From positions 33,675-97,674 of the forward strand of contig JAYPQA010000026.1 of the NCBI GenBank assembly GCA_038131695.1: DNA of 64,000 bases, read 5' to 3'. The notes under the pieces were generated by a model that searched no databases, had not been told where the DNA came from, and was given only the letters and a program-made list of their open reading frames with translations. How positions within the stretch are numbered: the stretch's first letter is position 1; every line of letters begins with the position of its first letter. Source of the DNA: JADHLK01 sp038131695 (GTDB lineage Bacteria > Pseudomonadota > Alphaproteobacteria > Puniceispirillales > Puniceispirillaceae). This document shows, piece after piece, positions 26,096 to 34,909 of the stretch. The translations under genes were made by a program, and so were the position numbers.

Positions 26096-28024
26096 TCACA
26101 AGCCCTTTTTGTCTGCCCAATGCAGCGGGCCGCCGCGAAAGCCGGGAAAGCCGGTGCCGAATATCATGCCGGCATCTGCCATTGCGGCTGCATCAACGAC
26201 GCCGTCTGCCACAGCGGCCCGGCATTCTGCGACCATCGGGGCCAGCATATCCTCAGCAATGGCCTGCATCTCTTCTGCTGAGGCGGCCTGTCTTGGCCGC
26301 ACCGCCTGATTGCCGTCCCATTGATAAAAGCCGCTGCCAGTCTTGCGCCCTTTTTCACCAGCTGCCAGCTTGGCCTGAAAGCTGGCCGCAGCAGCTTGCG
26401 GCATATCCAGCATTTGGCCCGCCTGATAGCACACATCCAGCCCCACCTGATCACACAGCTCAATCGGGCCCATCGGCATACCAAAATCCACCAGCGCGGT
26501 ATCAATCCGGTCTGCATCCGCCCCGTCCGCCACCGCCGCCACCGCCTTATACATATAGGGCAGCAAGGCGCGGTTAACCAGAAAGCCCGGCGCTGATTTA
26601 CAGCGCACCGGCATTTTGCCCAGCTGGCCGACAAAGCACATGGCCCGCTTGATCAAATCCTGATCTGAGCGGGCAGACCAGATAATCTCAACCAGCGGCA
26701 GAACCGGAACCGGGTTGAAGAAATGAATCCCGATCAGCCGCTCCGGCTGATCCAGAACAGAGGCGATATCCTCCAGCGGAATGGCTGAGGTATTGGTCGC
26801 CAGAATAGCGCCCGCCTTGGCCTGTTTTTCTAGCGCGGCAAAGACCTGTTGCTTGACCTCCAGCTTTTCGGCGACGGCCTCAATAATCAGATCCGCCTCG
26901 CCAGCCCCGCTGCTATCCGGGTCAGCCTGCAGGCGTTGCAGGGCTGCTTCTGCCTTCTCCGCATCTTTCAGCCGCCTCTCAAACAGCTTTTTGGCCCGCT
27001 CGCGGGCGGCCTCTATCACCGCTTCATCCATATCGGTCAGCGTGACAGACAGGCCCGCCATGGCGGCCACAGCGGCAATATCACCGCCCATTACGCCGGC
27101 CCCGATAACATGGACAGAGGCAATGCCGCTCTCGCCGCGGCTGGTCTTGCGCACCGCATCGCGCAGCTGAAAAACACGCCGCAGCCCGTCTGAAGCCTCG
27201 CCCAGCATCAGCTCTGCAAAAAGCCGGGCTTCTGCGGCGATCAGGGCTTCCGGTTCTGCCCGGCAGCTTTCCATATGGGTGATAATGGCCTGGCCGGCTG
27301 GCATATGGTCGCTGCGCACCCGGCCCAGATATTTTTCTGCTGCCGCTTGGCAGGCCGCCGCCACATCCTCATCTGGCTGTTGCGGGCGGGCCGGTTTCTG
27401 GCCGCCACAGCCCTGCATCCAGCTGGCCATCTGGCCGCGCAGGCTTTCGCCATCCTTGACAGGCTGGTCTGCCAGCCCGCTGGCCAGAGCGGCTGCGCCA
27501 GGAACCGGCCTGCCGGACAGCATCATATCCAGTGCCGCCGCCGCGCCGATGCGGGCCGTGCTGCGCCCGGAGCCGCCATAGCCCGGCAACAGGCCGAGCG
27601 TAATCTCTGGAAAGCCCAGCGCGGTTTTCGGGTTTTCGGTGACAAACAGCCGGTCAAAACACAAAGCCAGCTCCAGCCCGCCACCAACCGCCAGCCCGTC
27701 TATGCCAACGGCTGTCGGACAGTCCAGCGCCTCAATTCGGGTCAGCAGGCCGGTCACATGGGCGATCAGCCCGGTGATATCAGCGCTGGTTTTCAATTCG
27801 GCAAATTCATTGATATCCGCGCCATAGACAAAACCACCCGGTTTGCCGGATAACAGGCCCAGCCCGGCCAGCCCGTCCTCTGCCTCAATCCGGTCCAGCT
27901 GGGCGGCCAGCCCGGCCACTGTCTGGCGGTTCAGGATATTGGCAGATTTGCCAGCCATATCAAAAATCAGCCAGCCAATATCCTGTGCATCGCGCTCAAA
28001 ATGCCAATCTGCCTCAATGCTCAT
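26096..28024 (-). CDS. Fatty-acid oxidation complex alpha subunit (enoyl-CoA hydratase / 3-hydroxyacyl-CoA dehydrogenase)
   Basis: A 642-residue FadB/FadJ-type bifunctional enzyme. The N-terminal third is a crotonase (GGFVYGADINEFAEL, AVGIDGLAVGGGLELAL, PEITLGLLPGYGGS with the catalytic Glu). The middle is a NAD-binding domain (VHVIGAGVMGGDIAAVAAMAG), then the dehydrogenase catalytic part (IGIHFFNPVPVLPLVEII, APGFLVNRALLPYM). Start ATG 28024 has AGGAAG upstream. It is paired with an acyl-CoA dehydrogenase downstream, and a thiolase lies 2 kb away on the other strand, giving the steps of beta-oxidation. Confidence 0.9.
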   Translation of the reverse strand: MSIEADWHFERDAQDIGWLIFDMAGKSANILNRQTVAGLAAQLDRIEAEDGLAGLGLLSGKPGGFVYGADINEFAELKTSADITGLIAHVTGLLTRIEALDCPTAVGIDGLAVGGGLELALCFDRLFVTENPKTALGFPEITLGLLPGYGGSGRSTARIGAAAALDMMLSGRPVPGAAALASGLADQPVKDGESLRGQMASWMQGCGGQKPARPQQPDEDVAAACQAAAEKYLGRVRSDHMPAGQAIITHMESCRAEPEALIAAEARLFAELMLGEASDGLRRVFQLRDAVRKTSRGESGIASVHVIGAGVMGGDIAAVAAMAGLSVTLTDMDEAVIEAARERAKKLFERRLKDAEKAEAALQRLQADPDSSGAGEADLIIEAVAEKLEVKQQVFAALEKQAKAGAILATNTSAIPLEDIASVLDQPERLIGIHFFNPVPVLPLVEIIWSARSDQDLIKRAMCFVGQLGKMPVRCKSAPGFLVNRALLPYMYKAVAAVADGADADRIDTALVDFGMPMGPIELCDQVGLDVCYQAGQMLDMPQAAAASFQAKLAAGEKGRKTGSGFYQWDGNQAVRPRQAASAEEMQAIAEDMLAPMVAECRAAVADGVVDAAAMADAGMIFGTGFPGFRGGPLHWADKKGL

Positions 28025-28233
28025 AAGCGGCTTCCTTTCGTTTGCGCGCAAACGCGCTGGACAGAGGGTAGCATAATCGGGACAGCCCGGCAGGTCTATG
28101 GCGATCTGCAGCGCGGGTGTGTATTTTTAGGCTGCCTCTTGCTGACCAGCCGGTTCAGGGTGTATGCAGGGAAGGACAGGCTGCGGCCCGGCTCTCTGCC
28201 GGTTGCCGCTTTACCGTTCTGACAGGATTCCCG

Positions 28234-29172
28234 ATGGCTGACCCGATTATCCGCATCAGCGGGCTGAACAAAATCTATGAAGGCGGGATGCAGGCCCTGT
28301 TTGATGTCTCGCTGGATGTCGCGGCGGGTGAGATTCTGGCCCTGCTGGGGCCAAACGGGGCGGGCAAGACCAGCCTTATTTCGGCCATTTGCGGGCTGAC
28401 CCGGCCCAGCAGCGGCACGATTCTGGTCGGCGGCCATGATGTGGTCAAGGACTACCGCGCCAGCCGCCAGCAGATCGGGCTGGTGCCACAGGAAATCACG
28501 CTGGAGCCGTTTGAGACTGTGTTTAATACGGTTTCCTTTACCCGCGGCCTGTTTGGCAAAAAGGCAGACCCGGCCTGGATTGAGAGTGTGCTGGACTCGC
28601 TGTCCCTGCTGGACAAGAAAGACAGCAAGGTGATGACCCTCTCCGGCGGGATGAAGCGGCGTGTGCTGATTGCCAAGGCGCTCAGCCATGCGCCGAAAAT
28701 CCTGTTTCTGGATGAGCCGACAGCCGGGGTGGATGTGGAATTGCGCCAGGATATGTGGGCGCTTGTCGAGACGCTGCGCCAGCGCGGCACAACCATTATC
28801 CTGACCACCCACTATATTGAGGAAGCTGAGGCCATCGCGGATCGGATAGGCATTATCAATCGGGGCCGGCTCTTGCTGGTAGAGGAAAAGGCCGGCTTGC
28901 TGCGCCGCATGGGCTCAAAGCAGCTGCATATTGAATTGCAAGCGCCGATCAGCACGATACCGGACGCGCTGGCAAAATATGATCTGGGCCTCAGCCGTGA
29001 GGGGATGGGGCTTGTCTATTCCTATGATGTGATGGCTGAGCGCACCGGCATTGTCTCGCTGCTGGGCGATTTGGGCAAGGCTGGTCTGGTCTTGCGCGAC
29101 CTGCGCACAGAGCAAAGCTCGCTGGAGGATATTTTTGTCGGGCTGGTCACAGATCAGGAGCAGGACAGATGA
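28234..29172 (+). CDS. ABC transporter ATP-binding protein (ABC-2 exporter, YadG-like)
   Basis: A 312-residue ATPase with Walker A GPNGAGKTSL, Q-loop LVPQEITLE, signature LSGGMKRRVLIAKAL, Walker B ILFLDEPTAGVD and switch TTHYIEEAE. The C-terminal extension (from about residue 225) is typical of ATPases paired with ABC-2 membrane proteins. It overlaps the permease gene by 4 nt. Start at ATG 28234 with AGGA upstream; the open frame back to 28117 has no family match. The substrate is unknown. The 28025-28233 gap with the divergent fadJ-like gene holds no recognisable feature. Confidence 0.9.
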   Translation: MADPIIRISGLNKIYEGGMQALFDVSLDVAAGEILALLGPNGAGKTSLISAICGLTRPSSGTILVGGHDVVKDYRASRQQIGLVPQEITLEPFETVFNTVSFTRGLFGKKADPAWIESVLDSLSLLDKKDSKVMTLSGGMKRRVLIAKALSHAPKILFLDEPTAGVDVELRQDMWALVETLRQRGTTIILTTHYIEEAEAIADRIGIINRGRLLLVEEKAGLLRRMGSKQLHIELQAPISTIPDALAKYDLGLSREGMGLVYSYDVMAERTGIVSLLGDLGKAGLVLRDLRTEQSSLEDIFVGLVTDQEQDR

Positions 29173-29930
29173 ATTATTATGCAGTAAAAGCCATCTATCG
29201 CTATGAGATGGCGCGCACCTTTCGCACGCTGATGCAGTCGGTGGTCTCGCCGGTTATCTCCACCGCGCTCTATTTTATCGTATTTGGCTCAGCCATTGGC
29301 GCACGCATGGCAGAGATTGAGAATGTCGATTATGGCGCCTTTATCGTGCCCGGCCTTATCATGCTTTCGGTGCTGATCCAGAGTGTGACCAATGCCAGCT
29401 TCGGCATTTATTTTCCGAAATTTATCGGCACAGTCTATGAGCTGTTTTCCGCCCCGGTCTCCTCTTTGGAGATTGTGCTGGGCTATGTCGGGGCGGCGGC
29501 GACAAAATCCATTATGATCGGGCTGATCATTCTGGCGACCTCCTTTGCTTTTGTTGAGGTAACAATCCTGCACCCGTTCTGGATGCTGGCCTTTTTGGTT
29601 CTGACCTGTGTCAGCTTCAGCCTGTTCGGCTTTATATTGGGGATTTGGGCAAAGAATTTTGAACAGCTCAATCTGGTTCCGATGCTGATCCTCACCCCGA
29701 TGGTGTTTCTGGGCGGCAGTTTTTATTCCATTGCGATCCTGCCGCCTTTCTGGCAGCAGGTGACGCTGTTCAATCCGGTGGTCTATTTGATTTCCGGCTT
29801 TCGCTGGTCTTTTTTTGGCACCGCGGATGTGGCGGTTGGCTGGTCTTTGCTGGCCATTGCAGCTTTTACAGTTCTGTGTATGCTGGCCATCTGGCAGATT
29901 TTCCGCACCGGCTGGCGGATCAGGCAATAG
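29169..29930 (+). CDS. ABC-2 type transporter permease
   Basis: A 253-residue integral membrane protein with about six hydrophobic helices, of the YadH type. The short loop GTVYELFSAPVSSLEIVLGY is the coupling region of ABC-2 permeases, and LNLVPMLILTPMVFLGGSFY is the conserved C-terminal segment. Its start overlaps the stop of the ATPase gene, so the two form an export pump with the substrate not evident. Confidence 0.88.
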   Translation: MNYYAVKAIYRYEMARTFRTLMQSVVSPVISTALYFIVFGSAIGARMAEIENVDYGAFIVPGLIMLSVLIQSVTNASFGIYFPKFIGTVYELFSAPVSSLEIVLGYVGAAATKSIMIGLIILATSFAFVEVTILHPFWMLAFLVLTCVSFSLFGFILGIWAKNFEQLNLVPMLILTPMVFLGGSFYSIAILPPFWQQVTLFNPVVYLISGFRWSFFGTADVAVGWSLLAIAAFTVLCMLAIWQIFRTGWRIRQ

Positions 29931-29966
29931 CGGGACGGGCCGTTCCGGTCATAAAGGAGAAGAAAT

Positions 29967-31172
29967 GTGACGCAAGTCTTTATTTGTGATGCAACCCGCA
30001 GCCCGATAGGCCGCTATGGCGGCGGGCTGGCCCCGATGCGGGCTGATGATCTGGCGGCGCATCCGCTGAAAGCGCTTGTAGCCCGCAACCCGTCCGTTGA
30101 TTGGGAGGCGGTGGATGAGGTGTTTTACGGCTCAGCCAATCAGGCCGGCGAGGATAACCGCAATATTGCCCGCATGGCCCTGTTGCTGGCCGGCTTGCCG
30201 CAATCGGTGCCGGGTATCACGCTGAACCGGCTTTGTGCCTCTGGCATGGAGGCGGTGGCGGCGGCGGCGCGCATGATCAAGGCAGGCGAGGCTGAGCTGG
30301 TGATCGCAGGCGGATCAGAAAGCATGAGCCGGGCCCCGCTGGTGATGCCAAAGGCAGACAGCGCCTTTTCACGGCGCGCTGAAATCTATGATACGACGAT
30401 TGGCTGGCGTTTTGTGAACCCGCAGATGAAGGCAGAATATGGGGTCGATTCCATGCCGGAAACCGGGGAAAATGTGGCAGAGCGCTGGAAGGTTTCGCGG
30501 GCCGATCAGGATAGTTTTGCCTTGCGCTCACAACAGCGGGCCGGGGCAGCGATGGAGTCCGGGCGGCTGGCCGCCGAGATCACGCCGGTGGAAATCCCGC
30601 AGCGCAAGGGCGAGGCGCTGGTAATTGAGCAAGATGAGCATCCACGCCCGCAAACAACGCCGGAACAGCTGGCCAAGCTGCCGACCCCGTTTCGCCAGAA
30701 CGGATCGGTCACCGCAGGCAATGCCAGCGGCGTGAATGACGGGGCCGCAGCCCTGATACTGGCCAGCGAGGCGGCGGTGAAAAAACATGGCCTGACCCCG
30801 CGCGCCCGGCTGGTAACAGCGGCGGCTGCCGGGGTGGAACCGGCAGTTATGGGGATTGGTCCGGTGCCGGCCAGCCGCAAGGCTCTGGCCCAGGCAGGCC
30901 TTGAGCTGGAACAGATAGGCGTGATCGAGCTGAATGAGGCCTTTGCGGCCCAGGCGCTGGCCAGCCTGCGCGAGCTGGGGCTGGCAGATGATGCCGATTT
31001 CGTCAATCCGAATGGCGGGGCGATTGCGCTGGGCCATCCGCTGGGGATGAGCGGGGCCAGGCTGGTCTTGAGTGCGACCGAGGAATTGCAGCGCGGCGGC
31101 GCAGATTATGCGCTCTGCACAATGTGTGTGGGTGTGGGGCAGGGCAGTGCGGTGATCCTGCAGCGAGTCTAA
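29967..31172 (+). CDS. Acetyl-CoA acyltransferase (PcaF/FadA-type thiolase)
   Basis: Degradative thiolase of 401 residues. The acyl-binding cysteine is in ITLNRLCASGMEA, followed by GGSESMSRAP; the C-terminal NEAFAAQAL, GGAIALGHPLGMSGARL and CVGVGQG supply the catalytic His and second Cys. It resembles PcaF beta-ketoadipyl-CoA thiolases (GSANQAGEDNRNIARMALLLAGLP), but no beta-ketoadipate genes are nearby and the neighbouring fadJ and acyl-CoA dehydrogenase genes suggest general beta-oxidation. GTG start at 29967 with AAAGGAGAAGAAAT upstream. Confidence 0.88.
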   Translation: MTQVFICDATRSPIGRYGGGLAPMRADDLAAHPLKALVARNPSVDWEAVDEVFYGSANQAGEDNRNIARMALLLAGLPQSVPGITLNRLCASGMEAVAAAARMIKAGEAELVIAGGSESMSRAPLVMPKADSAFSRRAEIYDTTIGWRFVNPQMKAEYGVDSMPETGENVAERWKVSRADQDSFALRSQQRAGAAMESGRLAAEITPVEIPQRKGEALVIEQDEHPRPQTTPEQLAKLPTPFRQNGSVTAGNASGVNDGAAALILASEAAVKKHGLTPRARLVTAAAAGVEPAVMGIGPVPASRKALAQAGLELEQIGVIELNEAFAAQALASLRELGLADDADFVNPNGGAIALGHPLGMSGARLVLSATEELQRGGADYALCTMCVGVGQGSAVILQRV

Positions 31173-31919
31173 ATGATCAAGGCCATTATTCTGGACAAGG
31201 ATGGCGTGCTGCTGGATCTGGACGGCACCTGGCTGGATTCGGCCCTGGCAATGGCCCGTTTCCTGTCCGGGCAGGCGGGGCCGGACGGGCCGGAAAGCCT
31301 GTTATTTGAGCTGCTGGGGATCAGCCCGGATGGCAAGAAGCTCTATCCGGACGGGTTGTTTGCAGCAGGCAGCCATCGCCAGCAACTCTCTGAGATTGTC
31401 AGGCTGGTGCCCTCTCTGGAAGCGCTGCTGGATGAAAACAGCCAGCTGCACAGCCAGCTGCGCCAGGTGATTCAGCAGGCCTATGAGAAAACCATGACTC
31501 GCTCCGGGCCGGTTGCGAATGGGCCGGTGGCCCCGGCTATTCGCTATCTCTCCCGGGCTGGATACAAGCTGGCGGTGCTGACCAATGATGGCGAGATTCC
31601 AGCCTCAGAACATTGCCGCCAGATAGGGATTTTGGATGCGATTGATATGGTGGTCGGCTATGATTCTGGCTTTGGGGCCAAGCCGGAGCCGGGCGGCTTG
31701 CTGGCCATTTGCCGGGCCTTCCGGCTGCGCCCGGACGAGGTGGTGATGGTCGGGGATACAGCAGCGGACAGACAGGCGGCAGAGGCGGCGGGCGTCGCCC
31801 ATTTCATCGGCGTTTCAGCGCGCTGGCCAAAGCCCACCGCGCCGCTGGTCGGGGTGGCCCATCTGATCAGCAGCCCGGGTGATTTGCCGCAGCTGATGGA
31901 AGAGTTGCAAGGGCGCTAG
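31173..31919 (+). CDS. HAD-family phosphatase (phosphoglycolate-phosphatase-like)
   Basis: A 248-residue haloacid-dehalogenase-fold hydrolase. Motif I is AIILDKDGVLLDLDGTW, motif II LAVLTNDG, motif III near FGAKPEPGG and motif IV MVGDTAADRQAAEAAG. A helical cap occupies residues 40-110. It begins directly after the thiolase stop, so it is probably cotranscribed. Substrate not predictable from sequence. Confidence 0.85.
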   Translation: MIKAIILDKDGVLLDLDGTWLDSALAMARFLSGQAGPDGPESLLFELLGISPDGKKLYPDGLFAAGSHRQQLSEIVRLVPSLEALLDENSQLHSQLRQVIQQAYEKTMTRSGPVANGPVAPAIRYLSRAGYKLAVLTNDGEIPASEHCRQIGILDAIDMVVGYDSGFGAKPEPGGLLAICRAFRLRPDEVVMVGDTAADRQAAEAAGVAHFIGVSARWPKPTAPLVGVAHLISSPGDLPQLMEELQGR

Positions 31920-31921
31920 CT

Positions 31922-32215
31922 TCAGCCCTCACGCTTGCACTGGAACTGCGCCTGACAATTCACCTTGGGTGATTCATTGGAAATCACCACATCATTGCCG
32001 CGCGATTGGCGCTTGTAGATACAACGCGTGCCTTCCTCCTCGGAACGCTCCACCTTTTTCAGGCGGCAGAGCTCATATTTGGGCTGGGCATCGCCAGCCT
32101 TGCGCGGCTTGTAGGTGCGCCCTTCAGCCAGGGCAAGGGCCGGGGCAAGCAAGCCAGCGATCAGCAGGCCTGCCAGCAATCCACGGCAGGTCACAAGAGC
32201 CTTATCCGACATCAC
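31922..32215 (-). CDS. Small secreted protein of unknown function
   Basis: A 97-residue protein with an N-terminal signal peptide (hydrophobic stretch LLAGLLIAGLLAPALALAEG) and a short mature part with four cysteines (CRLKKVER, TRCIY, NCQAQFQC) that could form two disulfides. It overlaps the gene upstream by about 14 nt. I do not recognise the family. It heads a run of unknown small genes leading into the flagellar cluster. Confidence 0.6.
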   Translation of the reverse strand: MMSDKALVTCRGLLAGLLIAGLLAPALALAEGRTYKPRKAGDAQPKYELCRLKKVERSEEEGTRCIYKRQSRGNDVVISNESPKVNCQAQFQCKREG

Positions 32216-32402
32216 TATCCTCTTCCGAGCCAGGCAGGTAGGCCTTGCCCTGAATAGCGCGCGCCCCCAGCTTTTCCACCAGCTCCGGCTGCTTGCTGAT
32301 CAGCTCTTTCAGCGTTTCCTCAATGGCCTGTTCCGCCGCCTCCGGGCTGTCCGCGTCCAGATTGGCCACGCCATCAATGATCCAATGCACCTTGTATTCC
32401 AT
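32202..32402 (-). CDS. Small hypothetical protein
   Basis: A 66-residue acidic protein starting MEYKVHWIIDGVANLDADSP, with an amphipathic helix (EAAEQAIEETLKELISKQPELVEKL). CAAAGGGAGAAAAGCAA lies just upstream of its ATG, a good ribosome site. No recognised domain. It is packed between two other unknown genes on the same strand, which favours a real gene. Confidence 0.6.
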   Translation of the reverse strand: MEYKVHWIIDGVANLDADSPEAAEQAIEETLKELISKQPELVEKLGARAIQGKAYLPGSEEDSDVG

Positions 32403-32438
32403 TTGCTTTTCTCCCTTTGCCTGTCTTGCTTCCAGAGA

Positions 32439-33068
32439 TCAGGGTTGCAATTCCAGCCCCTCAAACAGCTTGCCGGCTTCAGCCTGCAGCTCGGTAATAT
32501 TGGCATCTTCCAGATTATCCATCGCCTCGTCGCGCGCTTCCATTGCGCCTTCCAGGCCAACCGCCGCGGCAATCGCATACCAGATATAGGCGGCCTGCCA
32601 ATCCTGTTCTTCCAACAGGTCTGTATGCAGCCTGGCAAATTGCATCAGGGCCGGTTTCTGCCCGTCTGCGATCCGATCCTGCAGGCGGGTTTTGACAGCC
32701 TCGCGGGCGGCGGCAACTGAATCTTCGGGCAGCATATCCAGCACTTCCTCAGCCAGCTCAGCCCCTTTTTCAATACCGCCCAGCCAGGCTGACCAGGCCC
32801 AGATCAGGGAGTGCTGGAAATTTTGCGGATGGCCCTTGCCCGATTTTAGCAAGAGGGCGAGGTTATATTGGGCATCATGCTGGTCTGCCTCAGCCTGCAG
32901 GGTGAACAGCTGGACCGCATGGCTGTAATTCTTGTCCTTGACCGCCTGCACCGCCTCGGCAAAGGTGGCATCGCTGGTGGAAATATCATCAGCGCGGGCC
33001 ATCCCGCCGACCCCGAGGCTACCCACCAGCAACCCTGCGAGAAACAGCCTGTGCAGTCCCGGCCGCAT
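32439..33068 (-). CDS. Periplasmic TPR/Sel1-like protein
   Basis: A 209-residue protein with a signal peptide ending in GMARADD. The mature part shows tetratricopeptide/Sel1-like helices: DATFAEAVQAVKDKNYSHAVQLF, AQYNLALLLKSGKG, WQAAYIWYAIAAAVG. Such proteins usually act as scaffolds. It begins 2 nt downstream of the stop of the NHLP-like gene (same strand). The role is unknown; proximity to flagellar genes is suggestive only. Confidence 0.65.
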   Translation of the reverse strand: MRPGLHRLFLAGLLVGSLGVGGMARADDISTSDATFAEAVQAVKDKNYSHAVQLFTLQAEADQHDAQYNLALLLKSGKGHPQNFQHSLIWAWSAWLGGIEKGAELAEEVLDMLPEDSVAAAREAVKTRLQDRIADGQKPALMQFARLHTDLLEEQDWQAAYIWYAIAAAVGLEGAMEARDEAMDNLEDANITELQAEAGKLFEGLELQP

Positions 33069-33070
33069 CG

Positions 33071-33463
33071 CTAGCGGCCTGCCATCATCACCAGCTGCAA
33101 ATAGAAAATCCGCATTTTGAATTTGGAATGCGGTTTTTTCTCATAAACAACAATGCGCGGGCGATCAGATTCCGGCTTTTGAAATTCAATAATCATCGTG
33201 TCCGGCAGAAAGACACCATGCTCTTCCAGCGTTTTTTGCGGGCTGGTGGAAAAGTCCCGGTGAAATTGCGGGTCAATCCAGATACGCGCCAAGGCCTTGC
33301 CCAGAATATCAGGCAGCCGGTTGCGCACCTCGTCGCGATTGGCCAGATGCAGCTCATCACTGACCAGCTGCAGCGGGTTGGCCAGTTTTTTATCCTCTGC
33401 CAGGGCAGGGGGCTTTGGCTTGGTCAGCGGCACAAGGGCGTTGCTGGGCGTTTTGCCGGACAT
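33071..33463 (-). CDS. Protein with nitrile-hydratase-like leader (NHLP-type) domain
   Basis: A 130-residue protein. Residues from about 55 to 108 (ALARIWIDPQFHRDF, LEEHGVFLPDTMIIEF) follow the NHLP pattern AxAwxDpxFrxxLlxdPxxaLxexGvxlP, shared by the nitrile hydratase alpha subunit N-terminus and by leaders of some modified peptides. The C-terminus is basic and hydrophobic (KFKMRIFYLQLVMMAGR), with no glycine-type cleavage site. No maturase or cyclodehydratase lies in the window. It may be a structural or regulatory protein that only shares the fold. Confidence 0.5.
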   Translation of the reverse strand: MSGKTPSNALVPLTKPKPPALAEDKKLANPLQLVSDELHLANRDEVRNRLPDILGKALARIWIDPQFHRDFSTSPQKTLEEHGVFLPDTMIIEFQKPESDRPRIVVYEKKPHSKFKMRIFYLQLVMMAGR

Positions 33464-33664
33464 GGGGACAGCTCTGAAATCAATAAATAAGTTATTTCTT
33501 ATATTATGCCAGACTGGGGTTGGATGACAAGCCAGTCAACCATCTGAAAGGGGCGGGGCAGAAAATTGGGCAAATCAGGACAGGTTTTTCAGGCTTTCAG
33601 CAATTTCGGCATGGAAATTGAAACAGAGCCAGTCAGAGATAAACAGATTTTTTAAGGACTTGTC

Positions 33665-34447
33665 ATGCTGGCTATTATCCGATCCGGCCTTGCTGCCGCC
33701 AATCACCAGATTTCTGCCATTTCCAACAATCTGGCTAATGCCGGGACCACGGGCTTCAAGCGCAGCAGTGCGATGTTCGCTGATGTGGCCGCCCCGGCGC
33801 TGGGCTCTATCCCGGAGACGAATACCGGGTCGGGCACGCGCATGACAGGCAGCCGCCAGAGCTTCAGCCAGGGGGCCTTCCGGACAACCGGACAGGTGCT
33901 GGATATGGCGATCAAGGGTGACAGTTTTTTCGTCCAGCGCGGCAAGACGGGTGAGCCGGGCCTGCTCTTCACCCGTGATGGGTCGATGCAGCTGGATCGG
34001 GCGGGCCGCATTGTGTCAAATGAGGGGCGTTTGCTGCTTGGCCGGGATGGCAATCCGATAGCCGTGCCCATGGCGATCCGCGGGGCGAATGGCGAGGATG
34101 TTTTTGCAACCGAGGTGACCATCTCCAAAAAAGGCGAGGTCAGCGTCAGCTATGGGGTCGGAACCATTTTGCAGGCCGGCCAGATCAGCCTGGCCCGTTT
34201 TTCCAACAATGAGGGGCTGCGGCCCCGTGGGCAGGGGCTGTTCACCGCTTCTGAGCAATCCGGCCCGCCGGTTATTGGCACCCCCGGCAGCGGCCTTTTT
34301 GGCGAGATTTTTGCCGGGTCCCTGGAAGCCTCCAATGCGGATGTCAGTGCTGAGCTGGTTGCGCTGATCAGCGCCCAGCAGGCCTTTACCGGCAATTCAC
34401 GCCTGATGCAAACCGATGTTGAGATTGTGCGGCGCTTCACCCAGTAA
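33665..34447 (+). CDS. Flagellar rod/hook protein (FlgE/F/G family, FlgG-like)
   Basis: A 260-residue axial flagellar protein. The N-terminal ISNNLANAGTTGFKRSSAMFADV and the C-terminal GSLEASNADVSAELVALISAQQAF are the paired coiled-coil ends shared by rod and hook proteins. Length and N-terminus resemble FlgG, but the C-terminal RLMQTDVEIVRRFTQ also fits FlgF, so I leave the symbol blank. TAAGGACTTGTC precedes the ATG. It stands alone on the plus strand facing the fliA-flhG-flhF-flhA genes. The 201-bp gap before it contains the AT-rich palindrome AAATAAGTTATTT (33485-33497). Confidence 0.82.
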   Translation: MLAIIRSGLAAANHQISAISNNLANAGTTGFKRSSAMFADVAAPALGSIPETNTGSGTRMTGSRQSFSQGAFRTTGQVLDMAIKGDSFFVQRGKTGEPGLLFTRDGSMQLDRAGRIVSNEGRLLLGRDGNPIAVPMAIRGANGEDVFATEVTISKKGEVSVSYGVGTILQAGQISLARFSNNEGLRPRGQGLFTASEQSGPPVIGTPGSGLFGEIFAGSLEASNADVSAELVALISAQQAFTGNSRLMQTDVEIVRRFTQ

Positions 34448-34483
34448 CAAGGCCAGCTGCCCGCCCGGCAACCACAAATCCGG

Positions 34484-34909
34484 CTAGCGGGTGGGAAAGT
34501 TAAAACTGATATCCAGAATCTGGATTTCAGTTTCTTTGTCAATACTCAGATCCCCTTGGATGCTGACGGTCAAATTTTCTGCCAAACGCAAGGTGAGGCT
34601 GGCTGGCCGCGGCGCCGGCCTGCCAAGGGCGGTGAGCAGCTCAGTGAAATGTGCCGGGGCCAGCAGGAGGCTGGACTGCATGACGCGCCGGTTCAGCTCT
34701 ATGGTCAGATTGCCCATCAGCGCTTGCGGGCTAATCGGGCGCAGATTGTCAGCCGCAGGCCGGATCTCTATCTGACAGGTGCCGCGCGCGATATTGGTCA
34801 GCGCACAGGATAGGGTCAGGGCGGGTTCACCAGCGCGTCCAAGCAGCTGGAAATCAGCTGTCTGGATAGTCATGTTAATGTGATCAATTTGCGTCCAGCT
34901 GGCGTTCAT
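34484..34909 (-). CDS. Hypothetical protein downstream of fliA
   Basis: A 141-residue protein of mainly beta character, with no signal peptide or membrane helix (MNASWTQIDHINMTIQTADF at the start, LDISFNFPTR at the end). Its ATG overlaps the fliA stop by one base (TGATG), so it is translated with the flagellar sigma factor. I do not recognise the family; the coupling suggests a flagellar role. Confidence 0.6.
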   Translation of the reverse strand: MNASWTQIDHINMTIQTADFQLLGRAGEPALTLSCALTNIARGTCQIEIRPAADNLRPISPQALMGNLTIELNRRVMQSSLLLAPAHFTELLTALGRPAPRPASLTLRLAENLTVSIQGDLSIDKETEIQILDISFNFPTR

